This document shows, piece by piece, positions 1 through 9,721 of a DNA stretch of 64,000 nt (within the stretch, counting starts at the first letter, position 1; each line of letters starts with the position of its first letter). The notes under the pieces are model-generated. The model was not told where the DNA came from. It made no database searches and worked only from the letters and a program-made list of their open reading frames with translations. The stretch covers positions 1 through 64,000 of the forward strand of contig CAZUEO010000004.1 in the NCBI GenBank assembly GCA_964619675.1. Reading direction: 5' to 3'. The DNA is from JAPLMW01 sp964619675. GTDB taxonomy: Bacteria > Planctomycetota > Phycisphaerae > Sedimentisphaerales > UBA12454. Position numbers and translations under genes: made by a program.

Positions 1-3000
1 GGCTTGGATTTGTGGCTTTTGTCGGCGGTGTAATTGCTGCTGCCTGGACTACAAAACCAATAATTCCCTGACGACCGGGACTGCTGTGCGTTGCACTTGG
101 TGTTTCATCTGTACCGGTTGCGGCCTTGTGGCCGTCTGCACCGGTGTGCCCGCTACTGCCGACCGATTGGTCGGCTCCTTCTGTAAAACCATTGTTTAAT
201 GTATATGAGCCATTATTACCACAAACAGCGGCGACAATAACCATATCGCCGTCTTCCGTGGAAAGGGGATCGGTGATAATTGGATTTACTGAGCTGCTTG
301 TGGTGCTGTTACTGTCAGTTGCTCCAATGATAGCCGTTTGGTCTACGTTGGAGAGGAATACGCTGGCATACGAGACGCTGCTGGGTGTGTCGCCCCAGGT
401 GGGAACAAAGGTGCCATTGGATGCGGCGTTGATACCGGCTTCATTGAGGACAAAGGCCGCGACGTAGTTGCGATAGCTGCTTGTGCCGGCGGTGACATCA
501 ATGATTTTGGTCATTGATTGGCCGCCGTATGTAACGGTCAGAGACGGAGCGACGTTATCCTCCCAGTGCGCGATGAAGATTAAAGCTCGGTCAGGACCGA
601 GTTCGTTTGCCTCGTTATCATCATTGCTTAGGCCGGTGATCCACGATGCGATTTCAACATCGCTGCCGGGTGGCGTGTAGGTCGCAGTGTAGTTCTGGTT
701 TGTTTGGTCGGAGGTAACATTCGTATACACCCTATTAGACGGTGTAAATGTATAGTTGGATTTTGTCGGTGTGACAGTCCCGGACCAGCCAGAAACAACG
801 CTGTCACTGTAAAAGCCATTTGGCTCAGTGGTAGGATTGCCCGGCAGGCCGTTCATCTGTACACCATCCAAAGGTGAACCGCTATATGTTACTGTACCGG
901 AAATGGTAAAATAATTAACGTCAATCAATCCATAGTTTAAGCCGAACTGCATTATGCTTGTAGGCCAGGCGTAGTCCTGGTTATCATTGAATGTTGGTCC
1001 CTGACGGATACCGCCGTCGTCATCGCCATCGCTATCTAATAGCAGGTCAATAATATTCTGGTATTTTGTGAAAGAGCCGCTGCCAAGGTACTCACTGACG
1101 GCATAATGCCCCCATGCGTACCAGCCATCGTGTCCATATTCATAGTTATTGTTTGCGCCGTTGGAAGCATTTAGCGGCATATATGTATCTGCAGTTGCTG
1201 CCCAGGTGTCTCCGCCGGAATTCTCTTTATAGTATGAGTTCAAAACGCCCCAGACGGCAACTCCGCCCGACACGGCCCAGCTCTCTGAAGCAAATCGTGA
1301 GGTATTGCCGTTAAGCCATGTTCTGACGTTGCCTCCGAGGGTAACAGCTCTGTTGCGGTATGTAGCGCTGTCAACGTCCACGCCATATTTATACAGAGCA
1401 CCGGCAGCGATACCGGTTACCAAAACATCTGTAGTGGCAGTTGTGCTGGGGGTATAGTCAACCAAGGCGTTTGCGCACGATGTGCCGTAGGATGAGTGGT
1501 CAACATATCCCGTTTTGCCCTGATAGACCTGCCTGTATTTCATTTCTGCCAGCAGACCCCAGCCAATGTTGTATGTGCTGTAATAAGGCAGTGGATTTGT
1601 GAGGGAGCCGCCTTCGAGCCAGGACGGGTTTGCATTACAGTAAGTCCAGGCATCATTTATTCTTGTTTGATAGGTGGTATAGTCTCCGGTTAATTCAGCA
1701 TATCGCGACCATATCCATATAGCCTCAGCAGTGTTATCCGTTTCTACAACGGTGGTATAGTCTTCTCCCTCCCATATTCCACCACTGCTATCCTGTTGTG
1801 TCGCAAGCCAGGCTGCCATTTGGATAAATTTCGCCAGATAGTTTGGTGTGTAGGTGCCAGTGTAGTTTTGATTCGCTATATCGCTGGTAACATTACTGTA
1901 TGATCTGCTGCTTGGGGTGAAAGCGTAATCTGTTTTTGTCGGCGTGACTGTGCCGGACCAATCGTTGGGTGTGGAGATTTCATAGTAACCGTTAACATCA
2001 GTTATATCGGAGCCGCCTCCGTTATTTGCGTTAACCGACACATCTTCGATTGGTACGGCATTAGTATCCAAAATGTGGCCGGAAATTGTGTACGTGGTCT
2101 CCTGCTCGGTAACAACTTCAAAGTAAGTATTGTCCGCGTTGCCAGCTATGCCGTCATAATTCTTGTATATGGGCCACATAATTGCAGCGGTGAAATAGTC
2201 CGGCATTGGGATTAGGTCTGTGCCTGTGTCGGGGAGCAGGTCGGTATCGGCAAGGGTCCCGCTGGCAACCAGCGTATCCGGGTTGCCGCTGGCGTCCAGC
2301 GACCATAGTTCGACATCGATTCTGGCCGATGTGAGCGTTAGTTTGGTAAATTCGGCCGAGAGACGATACCACGCACTCGCCGAGAGCGTCGGCAGGTCGA
2401 CGATGTTAGTTCTTCCGCCGTCATCCCCAAAGGTATCACCATCCCAATAGGCTTCAATGTTGTTGGTACCGGGATTATTGTCGTTCGGGTCCATCTGAAC
2501 ACCGAAGTGGTAGTTAGACGAGTCATCCGTATTGGAAATTACCCATCCTACGCGGTCGTCGTCATAGTCTCCGCTGCTGTCGGTCTGGAAATCCATCTTA
2601 GCCATTACACTCAATACGTTGGGGTCGCTCCAGGTGAACGGATGGGCCACCCAGGCGAATCCACGGTCGCCATTCGTCAGACCGATGGAACCATTGACAC
2701 CAATGCCGGATTCCACTGTTGGGCCGGTGCCGGTACTTTCATAAAACCAATCAGCATGAGTCCTGAGTTGTGCTCCAAGGGTATAACCTGACTCAAAGTC
2801 TTCAGTATAGACCGACCAGGAATGGTTAGGTCCTGGGATAGCCAAGCTCTCAACCAGGCTGAACGTACCGGTGTCCTCATCACGGTACACGTTGACCGTT
2901 GCTTTGTTACTATCCACGATGATATCGAAGTAGGTCGAACCTTCACCGCCGCCGGGGTCATTTCCTGCATTGCCGACATCAAGGTGCCAAACGCTACCCC

Positions 3001-3794
3001 GGGGGCTTATCGCGTACTGGTGGGTATGCGCGCAGATGACGGCCGTGACACCCTTATCTTCCAGCAGGGCCCAGAAGTTGTCCCTTTCGGTCGGGTGAGC
3101 GTCAAGGCAGTCACCGTAGTGGCGCTGCCATGACAGGGGATAGGCCGGCTCGTGGATGAAGACGAAGACGAATGGCTTAGTATTGGCAGTGAGATCCGCT
3201 TCCAGCCAGTCGAGCAGCTCCGGTACAATGTTGCCATTGTCGTCGCCGTGACTCATATCTGTATCGTTGCCGTCGATGGATTGTCCTTCACCCTCATTCG
3301 GCCCGCCGTCCCAGTAAATGTTCAGCGCGACAAAGTGAGCATTACCATAGTCCCAAGAATAGGTTGTCCGCGTTGTACCTGTGGGGCCATTATAGTCTAT
3401 GATGTCCTTTAGCGCCGGACGATTGGAACTGCCGTTCGCATTGTCATACTCGTTCCGCATCCACTCCATATCCACACCTGTTTCCGCCTCGTGGTTACCA
3501 ATGATTGGGTACCAATGGTACGATGGCCCGAAGTAGGTATCGACCACAGAACGGTTTTCCTGGCAGGTTTCATCGAGATCTCCGACGCATACATGGAAGG
3601 CACCGGGCTCGCCGAGCTTATCGTTAATTGATTCCAGAACATTGGCGTACTCGGTGTGGTAGCTGCGCTGGTCAGCTGTGACTGTAAAGTGAAAGTCCGC
3701 CGCACGTGTTGATGCGAGCGGCATCGCCACAGTAATCAAGCATAACAGACCAACTACTACTTTTACTTTTGCTGTTGTTAAGGACCGTTTCATT
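1..3794 (-). CDS. Large secreted metallophosphoesterase, multidomain; 3' end beyond window, apparent 1-nt frameshift near start
   Basis: One minus-strand frame is open from about 3790 to the left edge (over 1250 codons, no stop), so the C-terminus is outside the window. The natural start is ATG at 3792-3794, preceded by GGAGG (3803-3807). However, that ATG is one frame away from the long frame, which has TGA at 3791-3793. Removing one base from the short A run at 3780-3782 gives a good signal peptide (MKRSLTTAKVKVVVGLLCL, then an Ala-rich site). Order of domains seen: calcineurin-like phosphoesterase (about 3700-2990; VGDLDE, GNHE, IHEP, AHTH, the last replacing GHTH); a LamG-like region (about 2830-2110); a carboxypeptidase-regulatory-like module (about 2090-1850); a helical segment resembling alpha/alpha toroids (WLATQQDSSGG onward, about 1850-930); a second regulatory-like module (about 920-690); and a C-terminal beta-rich region. 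Probably exported and acts on a phosphorylated polymer or nucleotide; the substrate is unknown. Confidence 0.8.
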
Positions 3795-4031
3795 ATGGGT
3801 ACCTCCGAAACTTTCAGAAATAAAGGTTTTTTTTTCGGACTATGCACACTATATATGTACCTTTTCTACACATCCTTGTTTCGGTTATTTATTAGAAAGG
3901 AATGAGCAGGAAGAGACTCCCCTTTGTCCAGCCGGGCTAACCCGAAAAACAACAGGTCCCTTGCCTCCGCCTTACTACGTATTCATCACCTCTCTACCGT
4001 TCCTTCGCTTCTTCTTCGTAATAGCTATTTT
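3795..4031 (-). other. Long 5' leader of the metallophosphoesterase gene
   Basis: If transcription starts 6-8 nt past the -10 at 4039-4044, the leader is about 237 nt. Read on the minus strand it has a purine-rich, GC-rich core (about 3905-4005), including a small perfect hairpin CGGG-UUAG-CCCG (3933-3944), then an AT-rich stretch with a run of A residues (about 3829-3837) before the Shine-Dalgarno. I do not recognise a riboswitch family; the c-di-GMP-I core motifs are absent. No convincing ORF lies in it. Confidence 0.4.
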
Positions 4032-4038
4032 CACTGGT

Positions 4039-4066
4039 ATTATAACAGTTTTTCCACAAATGTCAA
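4039..4066 (-). promoter_or_regulatory. Near-consensus sigma-70 promoter
   Basis: On the minus strand TTGACA (4061-4066) and TATAAT (4039-4044) are separated by 16 nt. Both hexamers are perfect. It faces the metallophosphoesterase gene and lies 85 nt past the stop of the upstream same-strand gene, so the phosphoesterase has its own promoter. Confidence 0.75.
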
Positions 4067-4153
4067 TGGTTAAGTCGGGCAAAGTAATATAATACAGGCA
4101 ATTAAAGGTATAGTATCGCAGAATTATGAAAAAATAGGCAAGTTTAAACTTAG

Positions 4154-7100
4154 TTATGGGGTCTTTTGGTAGAAATCAGCCTCGTGGTCGGAGAGTTTTT
4201 TCTCTTCAATCATGGTACGAATCTGCTGAATATCGACATCTCGCGGCTGGCCGGCTGAAGTGGTGAGGGCTGAAGTATACTCAGCCGATGATGAAGGGAC
4301 GGCATCAAAGAGTTTATTTATATAAACAGCCGACACAAAAATTCCGGTTATCATCGCTAAGAGTAAAAGATATTTTGCTAATCTGCTGAAGAAATATCCT
4401 GCCGCAGGCTCCGGCCGAGAGCCCTTGAGTTGATAGCGACACCTGTCACAATAGATGCAGTCCATATTGTCCCTGGCAGTAAGACCGAACTCACATTCAG
4501 TAAAGTATTTTTTGGGAACGAGCCGTTTAAAAATAATCAGATTGTTGAACAAAGACAAAAAAGCGCCGACAGGACAAATGTACCTGCACCAGAAACGTCT
4601 GTAAAAGATAGAACCAATACCGGCAAGTATCATTATTACAAGAACCACAGACTTTAGAGAGACATTCCAGATATGAAAATTGAAAGCAGCAATCAGCGGG
4701 TCCGCCGCGAGAGTTTGTTTGCTGCGGGAAAGGAAAAATACAATTACAGCGATAAAAAGTATTATATACTTTATGAATCTTGCTTTTCGCATCTTTTCAT
4801 AAGCAGCAGGCTGTTTAAATTTATCAGGCACGATATAGCTGAGCAGTTCCTGTGCTGCGCCGAACGGGCAAAGATAACCGCAATAAATATTGCCGAAGAG
4901 CAGAACAAGAAACGGAACACCGGCTATAAGTAAAAAGGCCCCTGATAATTCAAAAGAGTTTACCTGCCCCGACAGCAGAGCGATAACCTGCTCACTGGAA
5001 TACTGAGCATTGAGAATAAAACCACCGACGACAAGGTTGAATACGAGAACAGCCAGTCTGCTCCAAAAATTGCCTTTATATATGACCAGAAGAGAAAGAA
5101 TAACCGCAGTTAAAAGATAAAACCCGCTGCGGTCAGGCAGTAAATTCTTCTTTGCAACGGAAACAGATGCGGCCTGGCCAAGCACCTCGTCTGCAAACTT
5201 TTTGCTCGCGGTTTCTATCGCCGAGACAATGGCGGCAGAGCTTATTGTCGCTCTTGTGACAGTATCAATATCGTCGAACGGGTGAGACTGGAAAAGCAGA
5301 CGTCCTTTGAGTTTTTGCTGCCAATCGGTCAGCATCGCCAGGTAAGAAGGAGTCTCGTTTGAACGGATTGTGCGAAAGTTTATTAATTTGCCTGCGGTAT
5401 CGATATAAACGGCAATATTAATCTTGCCGCCGAAGCCGCGAACGTCAGGCGCCAAATCCCCGGTGCTGAAGATATAGCCTGCCGGTTTACCTTTCGCTTC
5501 ATAAACCTTGAAATGGCTTATTTTTCCTTCAGCAGACCGTGCAGGTTTGATGCGCAGTTGTCCCGCCAGAGCCTGCGCCGCATCCCGAGGCAAAAGAGGA
5601 TTGCTGCGAGCTGCCGAATAGGTGAGTAAATTTGAACAGATAATTACAGAAGCAGCTATACCGAAAAGTATGTATCCGGTCCTGCGGAAACTCGAAGCAT
5701 CTGCAGTGAATGAAGTCGATTTTTTGAACGATTGAAATAAAACTGCCGGGACATTGGCCAAAATAAGCGCGAGAAATACCAGTATTGTTCCTTTTGCTCC
5801 GAGCACCGGGATGAGAATAAGCCCTGTTGCCAGGCTGCCTATTGATGCGCCTATATGGTCCGACATTTCCAGTTTTGCGCCGGCAAGACCTGTTTCAAAG
5901 CGGCTTTCAGCAAGCTGTTCAGCAGCGATGGGAAAATATGCGCCGCTGCACAGGCCGCACAGGAAAAATACTGCTGCAAAATCCTGGTGCGTCCAGAAAT
6001 CGACAGGCAGCCAGGCGACCGCAATGAGCAATATTGTATGAATCCCGATAGCTGTAAATAATTTTTGATGTAATCTCGCCGGCAGGTAGCGAAACAAAGC
6101 AGCGCCGACAGTAAGGCCGATCATAAATAGAGATGAAATAACGCCGATATGGAGATACAAAGAGCCGAACATAGTCTGATACAAATACATCAGAACGATT
6201 ACCGTGCTGATGCCGAGCCAGCCGGCCGAGAAAACCAGAAAACTGCTGTCAAAGCTCGAAACACAGTTTTGATTTTTTGTGCGGATAATGTAAAAGAGCC
6301 GCAGAATAACAAAGACAAGAACCGGAACCAAAAATACCCGGACGCCTGTCAGTGCGAGAAGTTTTACAATCCTCGTAATCGGCGCTCCTGATTGTTTTAA
6401 TGCCAGCAGCAGACTATACAGGCTGGCTAAAGGTCTTGAATCTGTGTTTATAAGCAAATTCCGCGGCAAATCCGAATTGTTATAGCCTTCCATCGCGGCT
6501 GCAGCGCGGTCGGGCAGGTAAACTGAAAGCAGTGTCGATGGTGCAAGTACGGCATCGGCGTTTTTTATTTTTGCGAAACGGCCCTGCAAAGTGCCGGCAT
6601 CGCCTGTAAGGTTTTCAGAGTCGGATGCGATGAACCATGTATCGTCGCCGGGCGTCAAAACAAGATGCGAAAAAGTTTTTTCAAGCGTACGTTTTGTCGA
6701 AGCGCCCAAATCAATCAGCTCCGTACCCATAATATTTTCACCGCCGGTAACTCGAATAGCTACAACACCATCTGCGGCAATAGATTTCTTAAGCTGCTGA
6801 TAAAATTCGGAGGTAAAGTAGCGGTTCAATACCGAACTGGCGGCCTGGGGCAGATTGATTATTACAATATCTAAGTTTTCCAGCCTGTCTAATTGGCTGC
6901 GAATGTCGCCTGCAGGGATAGACAGTCGCTTGTCATTGGTTTTGAAACTCACGGGCAGGAAAGTATTGACTTTTTGCGCATATTGGTCATCGCTATGCGA
7001 CCAGGTTACCTTCTGAATCTGGGGCAGTAAGAGAAACTCATAACAAAGGCCAAGCCCCGAACCGATGACTAATATTTTTTTTGCGTCCGGTTTTTGAGAC

Positions 7101-7969
7101 AAGACAGTTGCCGCGATACGGCTGCTGGCGGCCTTGTCGGGCAGCGCCTCGCAGGTGCTGCCCTGGCTGATGACGACCCACTGGCCGTGATATGTGCCGT
7201 AAAGATATTCGGCCTGGGGAGTTTGAAACGAGCCGCTCATCGCCTCGGCAGGCAGTAATTTAGTCCATTTTACAGTCTGAATATAGTGATTAAGACGTTT
7301 ATCAATGCCGGCAGTCAGACACAGCAGAATGCTTATGGTAATTAAAAGAGGGAAAGCAAGTTTTATTACCGGCCCCCGATCGTAGTCGAGGGCAGGCTTT
7401 ATGCGGACAGTAAATACAGCAGAAGAAATAATAAATACCAGCAAAAAGAAAATGGTTATGGAATTTACGCCGTAGCTTAGCAGAATAGTTGTGCCGATGC
7501 CGCCGAGAAAGCTGCCTGCGGCTTCGAGAATATAAGCGCTCGAAACCGGCAGGAGACTGTCCTGCTGAATCCATCGGCAGGCAAGCGGGAAAAAAATGCC
7601 GGTGATAACGCTGACGGGAGCATTGACAAGCAGCGACAAAAACACTATTTGCCGAATAGTCAGCAGTGTATAGGAGCTGACGCCTGCGATTTGCCGAGCA
7701 TTGATGATTACAATCAGCTCAAGTATAAAAGCGGGAATGTAGGCAAGAAATAGAAGGTCGATATTTTCAAGCAGCCGGCCGGCGATTTTGGAAGAGCGGT
7801 ATGCGACCGTTGCTCCCAAACCAATCCAGAAGAGCCACGATGCGAAAAACAGACCGACGCTGATGTCATTGCCTTCGAATGCAGTGATAAATTCACGAAA
7901 AAGCAGGGTCTGTGCGGCAATAGTGAAAAGGCCGTAACAGAATATCAGAAAGCAGCGGGCAAATTTCAT
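4154..7969 (-). CDS. Membrane fusion: spermidine-synthase-like domain + FMN-binding domain + NosR/NapH-type Fe-S protein
   Basis: 1271 residues. Residues 1-225 hold several membrane segments. 245-450 is a Rossmann domain like spermidine synthases fused to membrane proteins (glycine motif VIGSGLG at 301-307), but the catalytic Asp region of true aminopropyltransferases reads INLPQA (371-376), so I do not expect spermidine synthesis. 535-745 is another membrane bundle. 795-930 is an FMN_bind domain with a TRATISS motif (905-911) resembling the flavin-threonine site of RnfG/NqrC/NosR. 945-1215 is a NapH/NosR-like membrane domain with CGYLCP (1030-1035), CRYICP (1128-1133) and C-x2-C-x2-C (1171-1177) for Fe-S clusters. 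Its ATG overlaps the stop of the upstream Memo-AMMECR1 gene (ATGA, 7966-7969), showing translational coupling. Likely moves electrons across the membrane to an envelope reaction. Domain calls are firm; the role is inferred. Confidence 0.85.
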   Translation of the reverse strand: MKFARCFLIFCYGLFTIAAQTLLFREFITAFEGNDISVGLFFASWLFWIGLGATVAYRSSKIAGRLLENIDLLFLAYIPAFILELIVIINARQIAGVSSYTLLTIRQIVFLSLLVNAPVSVITGIFFPLACRWIQQDSLLPVSSAYILEAAGSFLGGIGTTILLSYGVNSITIFFLLVFIISSAVFTVRIKPALDYDRGPVIKLAFPLLITISILLCLTAGIDKRLNHYIQTVKWTKLLPAEAMSGSFQTPQAEYLYGTYHGQWVVISQGSTCEALPDKAASSRIAATVLSQKPDAKKILVIGSGLGLCYEFLLLPQIQKVTWSHSDDQYAQKVNTFLPVSFKTNDKRLSIPAGDIRSQLDRLENLDIVIINLPQAASSVLNRYFTSEFYQQLKKSIAADGVVAIRVTGGENIMGTELIDLGASTKRTLEKTFSHLVLTPGDDTWFIASDSENLTGDAGTLQGRFAKIKNADAVLAPSTLLSVYLPDRAAAAMEGYNNSDLPRNLLINTDSRPLASLYSLLLALKQSGAPITRIVKLLALTGVRVFLVPVLVFVILRLFYIIRTKNQNCVSSFDSSFLVFSAGWLGISTVIVLMYLYQTMFGSLYLHIGVISSLFMIGLTVGAALFRYLPARLHQKLFTAIGIHTILLIAVAWLPVDFWTHQDFAAVFFLCGLCSGAYFPIAAEQLAESRFETGLAGAKLEMSDHIGASIGSLATGLILIPVLGAKGTILVFLALILANVPAVLFQSFKKSTSFTADASSFRRTGYILFGIAASVIICSNLLTYSAARSNPLLPRDAAQALAGQLRIKPARSAEGKISHFKVYEAKGKPAGYIFSTGDLAPDVRGFGGKINIAVYIDTAGKLINFRTIRSNETPSYLAMLTDWQQKLKGRLLFQSHPFDDIDTVTRATISSAAIVSAIETASKKFADEVLGQAASVSVAKKNLLPDRSGFYLLTAVILSLLVIYKGNFWSRLAVLVFNLVVGGFILNAQYSSEQVIALLSGQVNSFELSGAFLLIAGVPFLVLLFGNIYCGYLCPFGAAQELLSYIVPDKFKQPAAYEKMRKARFIKYIILFIAVIVFFLSRSKQTLAADPLIAAFNFHIWNVSLKSVVLVIMILAGIGSIFYRRFWCRYICPVGAFLSLFNNLIIFKRLVPKKYFTECEFGLTARDNMDCIYCDRCRYQLKGSRPEPAAGYFFSRLAKYLLLLAMITGIFVSAVYINKLFDAVPSSSAEYTSALTTSAGQPRDVDIQQIRTMIEEKKLSDHEADFYQKTP

Positions 7970-9546
7970 TTTTCAGTTTCGCCAAAAACCTCGGCCTGGA
8001 ACACGAGAAAACTTGCGCCCTGTTTCCACGCATCAGCGGGCAGGCCGGCTTTTAAGGATAAATGTGTGAGCATTTCATCGCGGCTCCAGTTCTGCTCTGG
8101 TGCAACCTGCGGCAGGAACACAGCGGAATGGCCGCCTTTTTTCAAAACAACGCCATCTATACCAATCCTGATGTCCTGATATGAGCCGACAGGTTTCGGA
8201 GGCGTTAAAGCAGATATTTCAATCGTAATGTCTTTTAGTTCATCTTTATCGACCGGCAGAAATCGAGGGTCGTTAACAGCGGCATTGACGGCATTGGAGA
8301 TTACAGATTTATATAAGGGCTGCCGCGGGAAAATATCGCCGATGCAGCCTCTTAACTGATGATTCTCGTTGAGCGTAACAAATGCTGCTCGTGGTTCTTT
8401 CAACCGCTCGCTAAGGTTTGTTTCGGACACATTGAGCATCTTGTGTTTATCGAGAAAATAAATAATCGATTTTCTGGCAAAACTCAGAAGCTGCTTTTTA
8501 TCTTCTTCGGTTAGCCCTGAGGCTCTGCTTTCCTGTCCGTCTAAAGGTGAGACTTCGCCAGAGGCGAGCCCTGCAGGTTCTGTTTTGAACCATTTGCCGG
8601 AAAAAGAAGCTGCCAGGTAACTTACTGAATTCGTATAATCGCCCGTCAATTGCCCCGATGTGGTGTAGTTTATCAGATGTGCCTGCGATGATTCGTCGAG
8701 CATCGCAAGCAGTATTGCAATCGGGACATAACCGCATATTGTCGCACCGGTCTTGTTTTTGTATTCCATAAAGCCGGCGCTGTCGAGTTGTTCAATATAT
8801 TTATAAGCGCCCATATCGAGATTTTTTATTTCCTGCGGCACATTTTCCGTAAAAGGCACATAACCGTAATTGGGGCCGTAGTGGGTAAAATCTGAGCTGG
8901 CGATTACGAGGGTGTCGTTGTCAACCAGACTATTAAGAATCGAAGCTGCTTTGGATATCGTTTGCGTTGAGCATTGGCCTGCGACGATAAGCACAAGTTT
9001 AAAGTCCTTTTGCGTAAACTGCAGCAGGGGCACTTCTATCTGAGTGCTGTGCTCAGGTTGATTTGCCCGCGGGATGACCTGAAATTGAGGATACGCCAGG
9101 AGCTTTTTGATAAATTCAACGTCTAAGGGAACTTCGCCTAATGGCGTCTGATAAACCGTTTCCTGCGGCACACTCAGCACATCTTCCATAGGCATATAGT
9201 GCGAAGGGCCTATCACTATAATTCGCTTGTATTGTCTGGCGAGGCCGGCCAGCCCCATAGCAGCGGTTCGGCCTGAATACTGGTAGCCTGCGTGAGGCAA
9301 AATCAAGGCGATAATGTCGTTGGCGCTCTTTACCTCGATTTTTTGAAAGAGCTGACTAACTTGCTTTTTAAGCGTATCTGCATCTGCCGGATACCACCGG
9401 CCTGCCAGTGTCGAATTGAACACGACTTTAGACTCCGGCTCTGCCGGTTTTTCTGTTGTCTTCGGCTGCTTATCACATCCAGCCGGGATGGTCAGGAGCA
9501 AACCTGCCGCAATAAAAAATATGAATTGTTTTTGTATTTTAGCCAT
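7966..9546 (-). CDS. amrBA: AmmeMemoRadiSam system proteins B and A fused (Memo-AMMECR1), predicted lipoprotein
   Basis: 526 residues. Residues 1-24 form a signal sequence ending IPAGC, with Cys24 a likely lipidation site, followed by a charged linker. 45-320 is a Memo-family domain (PHAGY with His85, GPSHY with His116, His166, SSDFTHYG with His222, ATICGY with Cys271), matching the family's metal-site residues. 343-526 is an AMMECR1 domain with the hallmark LRGCIG (398-403). AmrA and AmrB are known partners of the radical SAM protein AmrS; the biochemical function of the set is not established. Export of both domains as one lipoprotein is what this sequence adds. The ATG (9544-9546) overlaps the end of the 60-aa Tat-peptide gene by 8 nt, and the stop overlaps the start of the membrane fusion gene. 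Part of the four-gene operon 4154-10689. Confidence 0.88.
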   Translation of the reverse strand: MAKIQKQFIFFIAAGLLLTIPAGCDKQPKTTEKPAEPESKVVFNSTLAGRWYPADADTLKKQVSQLFQKIEVKSANDIIALILPHAGYQYSGRTAAMGLAGLARQYKRIIVIGPSHYMPMEDVLSVPQETVYQTPLGEVPLDVEFIKKLLAYPQFQVIPRANQPEHSTQIEVPLLQFTQKDFKLVLIVAGQCSTQTISKAASILNSLVDNDTLVIASSDFTHYGPNYGYVPFTENVPQEIKNLDMGAYKYIEQLDSAGFMEYKNKTGATICGYVPIAILLAMLDESSQAHLINYTTSGQLTGDYTNSVSYLAASFSGKWFKTEPAGLASGEVSPLDGQESRASGLTEEDKKQLLSFARKSIIYFLDKHKMLNVSETNLSERLKEPRAAFVTLNENHQLRGCIGDIFPRQPLYKSVISNAVNAAVNDPRFLPVDKDELKDITIEISALTPPKPVGSYQDIRIGIDGVVLKKGGHSAVFLPQVAPEQNWSRDEMLTHLSLKAGLPADAWKQGASFLVFQAEVFGETEK

Positions 9547-9721
9547 TCCATTTTCCTTGTGTATTGATGTTTGACAGTTGTTTTATACTGCCCGGATATT
9601 TTTTATTCCGGACGGCACGTATGAATTTTCGAGGTGATACTTTCTTGCTGATAACGTATGCGCCGACAGCTATTGCCGAGGCGGTTTTGAGAACAAACTG
9701 AATAAATTCTCTTCGCGTCAT
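9539..9721 (-). CDS. 60-residue Tat-signal peptide between radical SAM and Memo genes
   Basis: The ATG at 9719-9721 overlaps the radical SAM stop (ATGA, 9718-9721) and its TAA (9539-9541) overlaps the Memo-AMMECR1 start, so it is locked into the operon by coupling at both ends. The start MTRREFIQF matches a twin-arginine motif, followed by a hydrophobic stretch (residues 9-25). The remaining ~35 residues are basic and end in KKYPGSIKQL...GKWNG. A longer upstream start (9751) would bury the Arg-Arg motif and lies inside amrS. It could be a small membrane-anchored partner, a scaffold for the envelope lipoprotein, or possibly a substrate of the radical SAM enzyme. That it is a gene is well supported by position; the function is unknown. 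Confidence 0.72.
   Translation of the reverse strand: MTRREFIQFVLKTASAIAVGAYVISKKVSPRKFIRAVRNKKYPGSIKQLSNINTQGKWNG

Noticed and set aside
3795..4031. c-di-GMP-I (GEMM) riboswitch
   Set aside because: The leader is GC-rich and structured, but the conserved core motifs of that family are not present.
6550..7280. Active spermidine synthase
   Set aside because: The Rossmann fold resembles the family but the catalytic Asp segment is replaced by INLPQA and the glycine motif lacks the usual Asp.
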